Source: Halomontanus rarus
GTDB taxonomy: Archaea > Halobacteriota > Halobacteria > Halobacteriales > Natrialbaceae
Reading direction: 5' to 3' (one strand)
DNA length: 64,000 nt
Assembly (NCBI RefSeq): GCF_029338335.1
Contig: NZ_CP119796.1
A program made the translations under genes and the position numbers. The stretch's first letter is position 1. Each line of letters begins with the position of its first letter. Below the pieces are notes generated by a model, which did not search any database, had not been told where the DNA came from, and saw only the letters and a program-made list of their open reading frames with translations. This document shows, in pieces, positions 23,574 through 32,355 of the stretch.

Positions 23574-23728
23574 CGGACCCCCCTCGCGGATGTATCTCGG
23601 CTGGAATCGGACGGGTTCGGACGGGAGGGCTTGGAAGGGAGATTCTCGAGTGGAGGGTATTGGTGGGTGGACTCGAGGGCGGTGGAGGCTAAAGACGAGC
23701 CGTTCTGCAAGCGGGCCGTCGGACTACG
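23570..23728 (-). CDS. Possible 52-aa bridging protein in operon copy 2
   Basis: From ATG 23728 (MRSPTARLQNGSSLASTALE) to a stop that overlaps the start of gene 3 by ATGA; its start overlaps the end of the 139-aa gene. The overlaps speak for a real gene. The Ser/Pro-rich composition and the lack of similarity to the 35-aa gene of copy 1 speak against it. Confidence 0.35.
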   Translation of the reverse strand, partial: RSPTARLQNGSSLASTALESTHQYPPLENLPSKPSRPNPSDSSRDTSARGVR

Positions 23729-24143
23729 CATTGCGATCACCGTGCTCGCGTTCGTAGGCCTCCGGATCCGGGCCAAGGCACGTCGTGACCCGTTCGCCTT
23801 CGTGGGCGATCATCGGAACGTCTTCGTCCTCGTCTGAGTCGGTGTGGAAAGGGGCGCTCGAGTCACTGTCGTCGGACTCAGTTGTGTCTTCTTCGAGCGG
23901 GAGCCCCTCGAGTACTGCTTCCGGGCCCAGGAGATAGAGTCGGACCCGGTCGACTTCCGCCCGGATCTCGCGGCAGTGGCGGATGGCGTCGCTGTCTCCG
24001 GGTGCGTTCTCGAGGAGGGTCTGTGCCTGTTGGTCGATGATCTTGAGGCGGACGCGGGCTTCGGTGGCGTAGGATTGATCGTCGTCAGTCGATGCGTGTG
24101 GTCGGTCGGGGCTTTCATTACCCCGCGAATCGTCGTGTGACAT
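23724..24143 (-). CDS. Operon copy 2, gene 1: 139-aa acidic protein
   Basis: Begins MSHDDSRGNESPDRPHASTD. The centre is helical: ATEARVRLKIIDQQAQTLLE, then HCREIRAEVDRVRLYLLGPE. Very acidic segments (TTESDDSDSSAPFHTDSDED) and a C-terminal MIAHEGERVTTCLGPDPEAY follow. It has no similarity to the first gene of copy 1. It is the promoter-proximal gene of the operon, and a hairpin stands ~30 bp upstream at 24175-24203. Function unknown. Confidence 0.6.
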   Translation of the reverse strand: MSHDDSRGNESPDRPHASTDDDQSYATEARVRLKIIDQQAQTLLENAPGDSDAIRHCREIRAEVDRVRLYLLGPEAVLEGLPLEEDTTESDDSDSSAPFHTDSDEDEDVPMIAHEGERVTTCLGPDPEAYEREHGDRNA

Positions 24144-24174
24144 GGCTTCCGTAGTCTGGATACGGGAGCTTCTC

Positions 24175-24203
24175 GCGGACTGGTGCCGCTAACACCGGTC
24201 CGC
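24175..24203. promoter_or_regulatory. Hairpin upstream of operon copy 2
   Basis: GCGGACTGGTG (24175-24185), a 7-nt loop, CACCGGTCCGC (24193-24203): an 11-bp stem with one wobble. The GGTG/CACC core, loop size and position upstream of the first gene match the inner hairpin of copy 1. Confidence 0.5.
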
Positions 24204-24377
24204 TATTCTGTAACTCTGTAACCGAGAGAGCCACGTTTCGCTTCCGTAAGCATGACAATAGACTCCACTGTCATAAGTCTTAACTACAAATGATGTTTTT
24301 CACAAGCACCAAATGGTGTCTACCGTCCCCAAAATGGTACTGATTTTTCCGTTCTGCTGCTGGCTTATCGTGAATAG

Positions 24378-24638
24378 ATGGTTGAGCGGGTCCCATGGAT
24401 GGCTCCTGTCGATTACGAAATTATGATTTTCTTTGAGAAACATCCAATTCAGATTTCGCCAAAAGTACTCGCAGCAAACATTGAATACGACCGGCAGTAT
24501 GTCGGAAAGCGATGTAGCACGCTTGCTGACGCTGGACTTTTAGAACCTATTGGCATTGGACTCTATCAACTCACAGAAACTGGAAACGCGTATCTCGGGG
24601 GCGAACTTGATGTGAGTGAACTCGAAATTGACGAGTAG
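24378..24638 (+). CDS. PhiH1-repressor-type winged-helix protein
   Basis: 86 aa. The wHTH pattern is WMAPVDYEIMIFFEKHPIQI, then SPKVLAANIEYDRQYVGKRC, then STLADAGLLEPIGIGLYQLT with the ending ETGNAYLGGELDVSELE. This is the common haloarchaeal family named after the halophage phiH1 repressor, which binds DNA to keep viruses or neighbouring genes silent. ATG 24378 gives the complete fold; ATG 24399 would remove the first residues. It is isolated, with a degenerate operon copy just downstream on the other strand. Targets are unknown. Confidence 0.8.
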   Translation: MVERVPWMAPVDYEIMIFFEKHPIQISPKVLAANIEYDRQYVGKRCSTLADAGLLEPIGIGLYQLTETGNAYLGGELDVSELEIDE

Positions 24639-24789
24639 GTGTTTCCGTAGTGGGTGGACTTGAGATCTCTCTTCTATTCTCTCGTGAAAATTTTGTGCAT
24701 CCTAACTTCCACTTTTGACATCGTCATCCCCCGTGGGACACAACCACAGATTACTGGATACAACCTCAATCACAGACTGACATCAAACC

Positions 24790-25002
24790 TTACGCCACTC
24801 CGTACCTGTCCGCTTAAATTCCGTGCGTCTTTAGCTCGTTTCGGACGGTTCAAAGATGACTGCCCGCGGCGATCCGTGCTCGGCCGTCCACTGAATGTCG
24901 AAACTCTTGATCATCGACCATTCCCTTGAGGAGCACGCAGTATACTTGCTTGAGGTCACTCGCCGTCACGGGTCGCTTGAGTTCGAGCGTGACAGCGATC
25001 AT
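24790..25002 (-). pseudogene. Degenerate third copy of operon genes 2 and 3
   Basis: Gene 2 relic: MIAVTLELKRPVTASDLKQV, then YCVLLKG from ATG 25002, matching the 35-aa microprotein of copy 1. Gene 3 relic from ATG 24914: MIKSFDIQWTAEHGSPRAVI, then FEPSETS and a stop, with RTEFKRTGTEWRKV readable beyond it. No coiled-coil gene follows at this place. Base composition is AT-shifted compared with copy 1, as in old, unselected DNA. Confidence 0.6.
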
Positions 25003-25055
25003 CTCGGTATTGCCGTATTCGGATCGCCCTCTCTCAAGGGATTAACGCGGGTTTC

Positions 25056-26366
25056 TTGGGTCACCTGACTCGCGGTCAGTTAGTGGTTTCTGTAGAGTAC
25101 TCACGAACCAAAAACACACCTTGGGCCGACGTGACGGCTCATGGAGCCGAAGGCGATGGATCAACCGATGACTCCGCGGCTGTCCAGAGTGCGGTCGACG
25201 CCGTCAAATCTACTGGGGGAATCTTGTTCTTCCCACCCGGAACATACGTTTTTGAGGGAGTCGAGTTCTGTGATGTTCATCGGTTGTGGGACTGAAGCGT
25301 CGGTCTGTCAACCACCAGAGACCCAGTCCGATCATATGCTCTCTGCTCCCAGTGGTGTCGAAGATATCAACCACATCGGCGTCATGCATCTTCGGTTCGC
25401 TGGAAACGGGTCGACGACGTACGACGCGATCGACTTCAGCGAAGCCTCCCGTATTGTGGTCGGCCAACTCTTTGATTTGCTCATTCGAGAGTTTCGGCAC
25501 GGTATCTCTGGCTCACAAAACGACCGGGACGTCCGTGTGGTGGGGTGCAGACTTTGGGATAATGTGGTCGGATACTACGTCAACGCTAACCACCCGCTCA
25601 TCGTTGACTCACGGTTTGTCGGTAACACGACGGGATTAGGTGGAGGTATCTTCAACACTCTCATCACCAGCACTAAATTCACCGGGAATGACTATGGTAT
25701 CTGACCGCTTGACGGCGGGAAGATCGACCGGTCAAACTTCACTAATTGCATGTGGCACAAGAACAATGAAAAAGACCTCGTGATCACATCCGACAACACG
25801 GTATCAAATGGACTGTTCCGACCGGGATCAACCGCACAATGCGGTATCGAAGTGACAGGGCCACGATGTCGGGTTACTGGGGTCCTCTTCGGTACTGGTG
25901 GCGGTGCGTCATATAGTGACGTAGCAGTCGTCTTAGACACTGCTGCACAGGTGGCTATCGAAAATAACAACTTCCACTTAGTGGGGACAGCAGCCAAGGT
26001 TACCGATGGGGCTGCCAGTAACAAACTGTTCTCCTTCAGTAATAATACGATCAATGCCGATATGCCGGTATTCACTCAAGACAGCACTTTAACGCTCTTC
26101 ACGTCGACGATTAATAATAACCGGGCCTTGATCGCCTACGATCCGACAACAGACGGAGCAGTGTATCAAGTGGTGGAGCTGCCGGAAGCGGATTCCAGTT
26201 CTGCAACAATACGATCTACGGGAACGGAAGCGAGGCCACCAGTGGGGATTATATCGACGCCAGCGATGCCGACAACGCGATCATCAAAAACAATCGGGCG
26301 CATCGTGTATCGGGGCAGACCCTCTCAGGGACCCCTGCCGCGAACACGGATAACGTTGAGACGTAA
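25056..26366 (+). pseudogene. Right-handed beta-helix (pectate-lyase-3-like) protein, broken
   Basis: Begins ADVTAHGAEGDGSTDDSAAV, then QSAVDAVKSTGGILFFPPGT, the classic entry of Pectate_lyase_3/Pectin-lyase-fold proteins. A frameshift near 25260 moves the frame (EDINHIGVMHLRFAGNGSTT, DAIDFSEASRIVVGQLFDLL). A TGA at 25702-25704 interrupts it, and the helix continues (ITSDNTVSNGLFRPGSTAQC, VAIENNNFHLVGTAAKVTDG). A last shift near 26180 leads to YGNGSEATSGDYIDASDADN and the stop at 26364. The intact protein would be ~430 aa and act on, or attach to, polysaccharide, fitting its place at the edge of the glycan region. At least three lesions make it a pseudogene. Confidence 0.75.
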
Positions 26367-26407
26367 GAAACGACAATCTAAAGGTGAATCACTGATTTCT
26401 GTGTGCT

Positions 26408-28012
26408 ATGAATACTTACCTGAGGGATTTTAGATTACATACCTCAACAACTCTTGTTACATTTTCAGTAGTATTACTGTTCTTGTTTCCACTTTCCAGA
26501 ATGGTTCCTGCGACAGTTCTCTATGGTGCTGTTTCTCTCCTTTTTATCTTAGCTACAGCTCAAGTGATATACCTTTCCACAGTCCGTATAGCTAGTCTAA
26601 CGCTTATTTTAGCGCTCCTCGCAGCCCAGTTAGCTGTTATTGATCCCCAACTCGTCGGGTTATTTGGGTATGACCCATATTATATAATTGAGAATTCATA
26701 TCGAGTCAATTCTGGACATTCACTATATGAAATAATAAACGAATATAACTCACGCTTTATCATCTATCTTGCCCTACTTCCAATTCAAACCATCTTTGGG
26801 ACCACAATTGAATCTACAGCTAAATATCTACCATTAGTAAATCTCATTTCACCATGGTTCGTTTATCTTATAGTCCGAAATAGGACTGATGCCCAAACTG
26901 GATTGTTATCCGCGATTACATTCTCTGCTTCATACCCATTGATTTTGTTCCAATCAAAATTCGTTCCCCAATCATATGCAGTCCCACTTTTCATTTTATC
27001 TATCTTCCTTATCACGAGATCGGACAACATGTCTAAGACACAATCCTCATTAGTCCTTTTTCCCGCCCTCATTACAACGATCTTCGCGCATAAAGTGACT
27101 GCCGTCATGTTGGTATGTGGGATATCGCTCCTCTATTCTTCAAGTATGTTAGCAAGACTCTCCATTATCCACCAGTATTTTCCAATTAGGTATCCATCTA
27201 CTAGCCCAGCGAAAATAATGTCTTACGCGATCGGGAGCATTTTCCTGCTTATATTATCCTTTGTATTTTTTTCGCCAATGCCCACTCGAGCTCTTCTCAT
27301 CTCCATCTTCTTCTCTACTTCAGTAGATCCAGCTTCCACGTCATTTTCTACAATCAATATAATAAAACTCCTCGGGACATATTCCAATCTAACCATGATT
27401 CTCATATTCTCCGTTATAAATGCGGCAATACTTTTACCTCGCTTTGAGAGGACTTGGTGGGAAACTGGATTAGTTGCGTTCAATGGCCTACTTATCTTTC
27501 TCTATGGATTCCAGATTATTTTCTCTGATCTAACTGGTTTGCATGCGAACCGGCTTCTTATGTTCGCGTTCCCGTTTTTAATAGCCATGTCATTCATCCT
27601 TATCCGTCAGATTGGAACCATAAAAAGCAGACCGGGTCTTGCGACACTATTCCAATTAGTGATTGTTATCGGATTTGTCTTTTCACAAATTGCTTTGATA
27701 TCACCACACGTATTGCAGTCAGAGCCCACGAACATCGTTGAAGAGAGCCATTTTAGTGAATCGGCGCGTGATGCATCTTTCTGGGCGGAGAGATACAGCA
27801 CACATAGAGTTATAGGGTTCGAGATGGATCTTTGGAAATTCATTGGTGACAATGAATATTGGAATTATCCTTCTGAACCTGAATGTGTGTCAGACCATAT
27901 TTACGTGACACGGCAATCATATGGCATTGACATTGACACATCTCCTCAGAACGCTATTTACCGGACTAAAGGATTCACACTTTCTTTATGTGATGAGAGT
28001 CGTAGTGCTTGA
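26408..28012 (+). CDS. Polytopic membrane protein, possible lipid-linked glycosyltransferase
   Basis: 534 aa with roughly 11-13 hydrophobic segments, for example LVTFSVVLLFLFPLSRMV, VSLLFILATAQVIYLSTV and ILALLAAQLAVIDPQLVG. The first large loop has FGYDPYYIIENSYRVNSGHS followed by an NEYNSRF segment, comparable to the acidic luminal loop of GT-C/PMT-like transferases or DUF2206-type proteins. The C-terminal ~90 residues are outside the membrane (FWAERYSTHRVIGFEMDLWK). It is encoded at the AT-rich entry of the polysaccharide locus. It may transfer sugars from a lipid carrier or be an O-antigen-polymerase analogue; neither is proven. Confidence 0.6.
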   Translation: MNTYLRDFRLHTSTTLVTFSVVLLFLFPLSRMVPATVLYGAVSLLFILATAQVIYLSTVRIASLTLILALLAAQLAVIDPQLVGLFGYDPYYIIENSYRVNSGHSLYEIINEYNSRFIIYLALLPIQTIFGTTIESTAKYLPLVNLISPWFVYLIVRNRTDAQTGLLSAITFSASYPLILFQSKFVPQSYAVPLFILSIFLITRSDNMSKTQSSLVLFPALITTIFAHKVTAVMLVCGISLLYSSSMLARLSIIHQYFPIRYPSTSPAKIMSYAIGSIFLLILSFVFFSPMPTRALLISIFFSTSVDPASTSFSTINIIKLLGTYSNLTMILIFSVINAAILLPRFERTWWETGLVAFNGLLIFLYGFQIIFSDLTGLHANRLLMFAFPFLIAMSFILIRQIGTIKSRPGLATLFQLVIVIGFVFSQIALISPHVLQSEPTNIVEESHFSESARDASFWAERYSTHRVIGFEMDLWKFIGDNEYWNYPSEPECVSDHIYVTRQSYGIDIDTSPQNAIYRTKGFTLSLCDESRSA

Positions 28013-28035
28013 ATAGAGAACACAATAGGAGTAAT

Positions 28036-28113
28036 ATGAATAAGAAACATATAATATATGGGTTGTTAGCATTTGTTGGGGGTGATATTGTCACTATGTG
28101 GCATCCGTTCTAG
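28036..28113 (+). pseudogene. 5' stub of a membrane protein cut by an IS insertion
   Basis: Only MNKKHIIYGLLAFVGGDIVT, then MWHPF and a stop. A basic start followed by a hydrophobic helix is a normal beginning for a membrane protein, lies 23 bp after the previous stop, and ends where the IS4-type element begins. The rest of the gene is not found on the far side of the transposase, so deletion accompanied the insertion. Confidence 0.45.
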
Positions 28114-28165
28114 TTTAGTGCACTGAGGTATCCGGAGACGTCGAACCAGAACCGTCAGTAACTAG

Positions 28166-29507
28166 GTGTATGGAAATACGGTGGAGAGTGTGTACACACC
28201 ATCGGACTCAGTAGTTGTGAACCGAATTCAAAGAGTGTTTCCCTCCGATGAGTTGCGCGAGCGTACTCGCGCAACGAATCTCATCCACCGAGAGCGAAAA
28301 CTCGACGTCGTCGCGTTGTTCTACACGTTTCCACTCGGGTTCGCTGCCGGATCTGACCGATATATCCAGGCGTTTCTCGAACGCTACGTCGAGATGGCTG
28401 GCTGTGACGAACTTGTCTATGCGACCTTCCAGGGGTGGTTTAAACCAGGATTCGTTGCTCTCCTCCGCGAGATTCTCAATGACGCCATCGAGAATCTTGA
28501 CACGGGCCGAACCGACCTCAGTGGACGTCTCGAAATCGTTCGAGACGTCCTCATCGTTGACGCCACCATCATTTCGCTCTATCAAGACGCTAAAGACGTT
28601 TACGCGATTGATGAAGACCGAGCCGGTGCGAAACACCATCTCACTGAATCGCTCTCGACTGGGCTCCCAACGCGATTTCAAACAACCGACGGCAAAACAC
28701 ACGAACGAAGCCAGCTACCCACCGGAGAGTGGGTAGCTGGCGCTCTCGTCCTGTTTGATCTCGGCTACTGCGATTTTTGGCTGTTCGATCGCATCGACGC
28801 CAACGACGGCTGGTTCGTCTCACGTGTCAAAGACGACGCAAACTTCGAGATCGTCGAGGAATTCCGAACATGGCGAGGTAACAGTATTCACTGGAAGGCC
28901 AGTCGCTGCAGGCCGTCCTTGGCGACCTGCAGCGACAGGAAATCGACGTGCGGATTGCCCTCTCGTTCGACCGCAAACGAGGGTCGTGCGCTAGCACGAC
29001 TCGAACCTTCCGACTGGTCGGTGTCCGCAACGAGGCCATGGCGAGTACCATCTGTACCTGACGAATCTCGACAGAGACAACTGCAGCGCGCCCGATAGAG
29101 CTGTGCGATATCGGGCGCGCTGGGAGATTGAACTGCTGTTCAAAGAATTCAAATCGCGGTTCGGTCTCGACGAAATCAACACGACCGACGCTTACATCAT
29201 CGAGGCGCTAATCATCATGGCAGCACTCTCGCTGCTGATGAGTTGCGTTATCGTTGACGAACTTCGGAAACTGGACACTCAACAGCGAGAATGCGCCGAC
29301 GACGCCCTAACGTCGTCGCCGCGTTTCCCTCGACGCCGGTGTTCACACGCTGTTGAACGCCACGCGTACCTGATCCAGTTGTACGTGATGCTTGATTGGG
29401 GCTATGAGCTGCCAGATCTTGATACGCTGTTGCTGTGGTCGTCACGGGATCCAAATCCACACCGACCGAGGTTACGTGAGCAAGTGGAGTCAGGCGAGTT
29501 CTGGTAA
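28166..29507 (+). pseudogene. IS4-family (ISH-type) DDE transposase, frameshifted
   Basis: The first frame covers ~250 residues: FPSDELRERTRATNLIHRER, EIVRDVLIVDATIISLYQDA with the first catalytic Asp, and LVLFDLGYCDFWLFDRIDAN with the second Asp. Near 28895 the frame shifts to LEGQSLQAVLGDLQRQEIDV, and near 29035 it shifts again to GEYHLYLTNLDRDN. The last part, RARWEIELLFKEFKSRFGLD, carries the YREK-type signature with the catalytic Glu. All three DDE residues remain, but at least two frameshifts prevent a full protein. Flanking DNA from ~28095 to ~29620 probably belongs to the element; its exact ends were not determined. Confidence 0.85.
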
Positions 29508-29774
29508 CAAACTCGCCTGACGAGATGGGCCGGATCTGCCCGGATGCTCACGACGGCTCTGGAACGGCGGCGCACTCGCTTCGTGAGTGCGCCGCCTTCG
29601 ACGACAGACACGGCTGAATGTCGGCTGGTTTGCCGGACGAGCAGCCACCGCAGCAGAATTCATAAAGAATGCCAAAATTTATAGTGGGTTAGATTTCACA
29701 TTCTCGAACGACACAAATCATCAGCCGTTAAACACCAACCCATGTATGCTTAGATCCATTCCCATAGAACGTAA

Positions 29775-31163
29775 ATGATATATAACACCATACATAAATT
29801 AATAAAATCGTCTCCGGAGCCTTTGAAAAAAGGATTGAAATATATCCCCATTAAATACCGGTTAGGAGGAAGCGATTTTGGTGAAACATATGAACAATTA
29901 AAAAACACCGAATTCTGGTCAAAAGAGCGTCTAAAAGAGCATCAAGAGAACAAATTGCAATCATTACTTGAACATGCTGTAGAGAATGTCCCCTTCTATT
30001 CAGATATAACACTCACATCAGATGACCCTCGGGAAAACCTTCAAAAGTTTCCTATTATCGATAAAAAAACGATGAGGGATAACAAAGATAAATTTAAAGC
30101 AGAAAATATCTCTGCGGGTTCTACATATCAGGTGACTACTGGCGGAACATCTGGAACACCATTTCGTTTTCCTCTTGACAATTCAACGTATGGCTCTGAA
30201 TGGGCCTACATAATTAATGGTTGGGAACGAGTTGATTATTCCCCCGGCGACCGAATTGTGAGTTTCCGAGGTATCAGTTTAGGATCCGTCAAGAACAACA
30301 AATATTGGGAATACAATCCTATATTCAACAGTACGGAAATGTCGTCGTTTCACATGACCTCTGAAAATCTCCCATACTATTTCCAGAAAGTACAAGAAGT
30401 AGAACCAAATTTTCTCTATGGGTACCCTTCTGCTATTTCAACTTTTGCTAAATTTATGGAAGATAATGGGTATAGCTTACCCAACGTCAAGGCTGTGTTC
30501 CTAGCTTCTGAAGGCATTAATACGTTCCAACGGGTATTGATTCAACGAGTTCTTGATGCACATGTCTTCTCACATTACGGTCAAAGTGAAAAGGTAGCCC
30601 TAGGTGTTGAATGCGAATTTTCTGACTACTATCATTTCTATCCACAGTATGGCCTCACAGAGATTCTCACTTCTGATAATACTCCTGCACCACAAGGGGA
30701 GGAAGGGGAGATCGTAGGAACTGGATTCCTTAATCGTTCAATGCCCTTCATTCGTTATCGAACGGGAGATTTTGCTGTTCGAGCAGCAGGCACATGTGAA
30801 TGTGGTCGGGAGTACCCCAGAGTAAAATCTCTTACTGGGCATAAGTCAAATAAACGTGTTGTTGGTCCGGATGGTTCACTCTTTTCCATCAATCTATTAT
30901 ATTATTCGATACATGATGATACTCTCTCTCAGTTTTACAAGATTCAATTCATTCAAAACCAACCAGGTCAACTTCTTGTGAAGGTTGTTTCTAATGATCA
31001 CGAGAAGACTGATGAACGTAAATTAACCGATGCAATTAAACGAAAGTGTGGTGAAGAAATGAAAGTTCATGTTACGGAGGTTGATGAGGTAGAATTGACA
31101 GAATCTGGAAAACAAAAGCTGTTCATTCAAAATATAGATGCGGAAGCATATGGGGAGTACTGA
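29775..31163 (+). CDS. CapK/PaaK-like adenylate-forming ligase
   Basis: 462 aa. ANL-type signature: YQVTTGGTSGTPFRFPLDNS (phosphate-binding loop), then FLYGYPSAISTFAKFMEDNG, FSHYGQSEKVALGVECEF, GEIVGTGFLNRSMPFIRYRT and GDFAV. The fold is that of phenylacetate-CoA ligases, but relatives named CapK occur in capsule and O-antigen clusters, probably activating an acyl or amino-acid group that decorates the polysaccharide. A CxC...EYPRV motif follows GTCECG. The gene begins the AT-rich run of glycan genes; the next gene starts 13 bp after its stop. Confidence 0.85.
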   Translation: MIYNTIHKLIKSSPEPLKKGLKYIPIKYRLGGSDFGETYEQLKNTEFWSKERLKEHQENKLQSLLEHAVENVPFYSDITLTSDDPRENLQKFPIIDKKTMRDNKDKFKAENISAGSTYQVTTGGTSGTPFRFPLDNSTYGSEWAYIINGWERVDYSPGDRIVSFRGISLGSVKNNKYWEYNPIFNSTEMSSFHMTSENLPYYFQKVQEVEPNFLYGYPSAISTFAKFMEDNGYSLPNVKAVFLASEGINTFQRVLIQRVLDAHVFSHYGQSEKVALGVECEFSDYYHFYPQYGLTEILTSDNTPAPQGEEGEIVGTGFLNRSMPFIRYRTGDFAVRAAGTCECGREYPRVKSLTGHKSNKRVVGPDGSLFSINLLYYSIHDDTLSQFYKIQFIQNQPGQLLVKVVSNDHEKTDERKLTDAIKRKCGEEMKVHVTEVDEVELTESGKQKLFIQNIDAEAYGEY

Positions 31164-31176
31164 GAGGCGATCATAC

Positions 31177-32349
31177 ATGGACATCCATCACATATCTAAT
31201 TTTTTTGAGCCAGCTTGGGAAGCAGGAGGAGTAGCAAATGCCGCTTCTCAAATAGCAAAACAACAATCTTACCTTGGCCATTATGTCAAATCCACAACCA
31301 CATCTGGTTTTTTAAATGAAGATTTCTCTAAACAGGATAACCAATCTCAAGTAAATGCCCAGTATTTGCCAACTATTTCTGATAGACTCACGGAGGAATT
31401 TCTTTTCCCAATGCCATATAAAGGATTCAGCAAACTTCGTTCCGATATTTCCCAGGCAGATATAGTACACATTCATGAACATCGATCTCCTTTAGCAGCG
31501 ATCAGCAGTATAATCGCTAATAGAGAAGATGTGCCAACTATTCTACAACCTCATGGTTCTCTTGGGTATGATCGAGGTAGAAGAAGAGCAAAAGTGGTTT
31601 TTGATCATGCCATTGGAAATTGGATCCTTCAAAACAGTTCCAGATATATAGCCACATCAGAGCCTGAATTAAGGGAGTTGACTGGCTTTGGAGTCAGAGA
31701 ACAAAAAGTGGACATCATACCAATCGGTATAAACGAAGACGAAGTTCCTACTGATCTATCAGGTCGCAATTTCAAACTTAAATACCAAATACCGACCAAT
31801 AAAAAACTAATTTTATTTTTGGGGAGATTGGATGGAATAAAGGGCTTACCGTTGCTTCTTCAAGCAATAAGTATGATTATGGAAGTTGAGAGTAGCGATT
31901 GTCACTTAGCTATTGTAGGGCCAGAAAATGATCATCAGAAAAAATTAAAAAATATGGCTGAGGAATTAGAAATCACAAAACATGTCACCTTTCCTGGACC
32001 TGTTTATGGAGATGAAAAATATGATGCCTATGATGCGGCTGATCTCTATGTACTTCCATCTCACTTCGAAAGTTTTTCTACCACTGTTTTAGAAGCGGGT
32101 ATTGTGGGCACACCAGTGTTAGTTTCTGAAAATTGCTGGATTTCATCGTTATTAGATGAGTTTGATGAGGGGTTCACCTTCAAACGAACTCAAAGAGAAC
32201 TTGCCTCCCATATAAATGAATTATTATATAATGAGAATAAAAGAAGGAGTTTTAGTACCAACTTCAAACAAAGAATTAAAGATGTATTCACGTGGGAGAA
32301 AATAGCAATAAATACTATAGAATCTTATGAAGAGATAATATCTGGTTAG
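31177..32349 (+). CDS. GT4-family glycosyltransferase
   Basis: 390 aa from ATG 31177 (MDIHHISNFFEPAWEAGGVA); an earlier in-frame ATG at 31138 lies inside the upstream gene and adds non-conserved residues. GT-B fold: N-terminal Gly-rich AGGVANAASQIAK, central HIHEHRSPLAAISSIIANRE, and donor-site text LILFLGRLDGIKGLPLLLQA. The EX7E-type region is HFESFSTTVLEAGIVGTPVL. It uses an NDP-sugar in the cytoplasm to extend a lipid-linked or free glycan. Part of a closely packed run (CapK-like, GT4, GT4, GT4). Confidence 0.9.
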   Translation: MDIHHISNFFEPAWEAGGVANAASQIAKQQSYLGHYVKSTTTSGFLNEDFSKQDNQSQVNAQYLPTISDRLTEEFLFPMPYKGFSKLRSDISQADIVHIHEHRSPLAAISSIIANREDVPTILQPHGSLGYDRGRRRAKVVFDHAIGNWILQNSSRYIATSEPELRELTGFGVREQKVDIIPIGINEDEVPTDLSGRNFKLKYQIPTNKKLILFLGRLDGIKGLPLLLQAISMIMEVESSDCHLAIVGPENDHQKKLKNMAEELEITKHVTFPGPVYGDEKYDAYDAADLYVLPSHFESFSTTVLEAGIVGTPVLVSENCWISSLLDEFDEGFTFKRTQRELASHINELLYNENKRRSFSTNFKQRIKDVFTWEKIAINTIESYEEIISG

Positions 32350-32355
32350 ATTACA

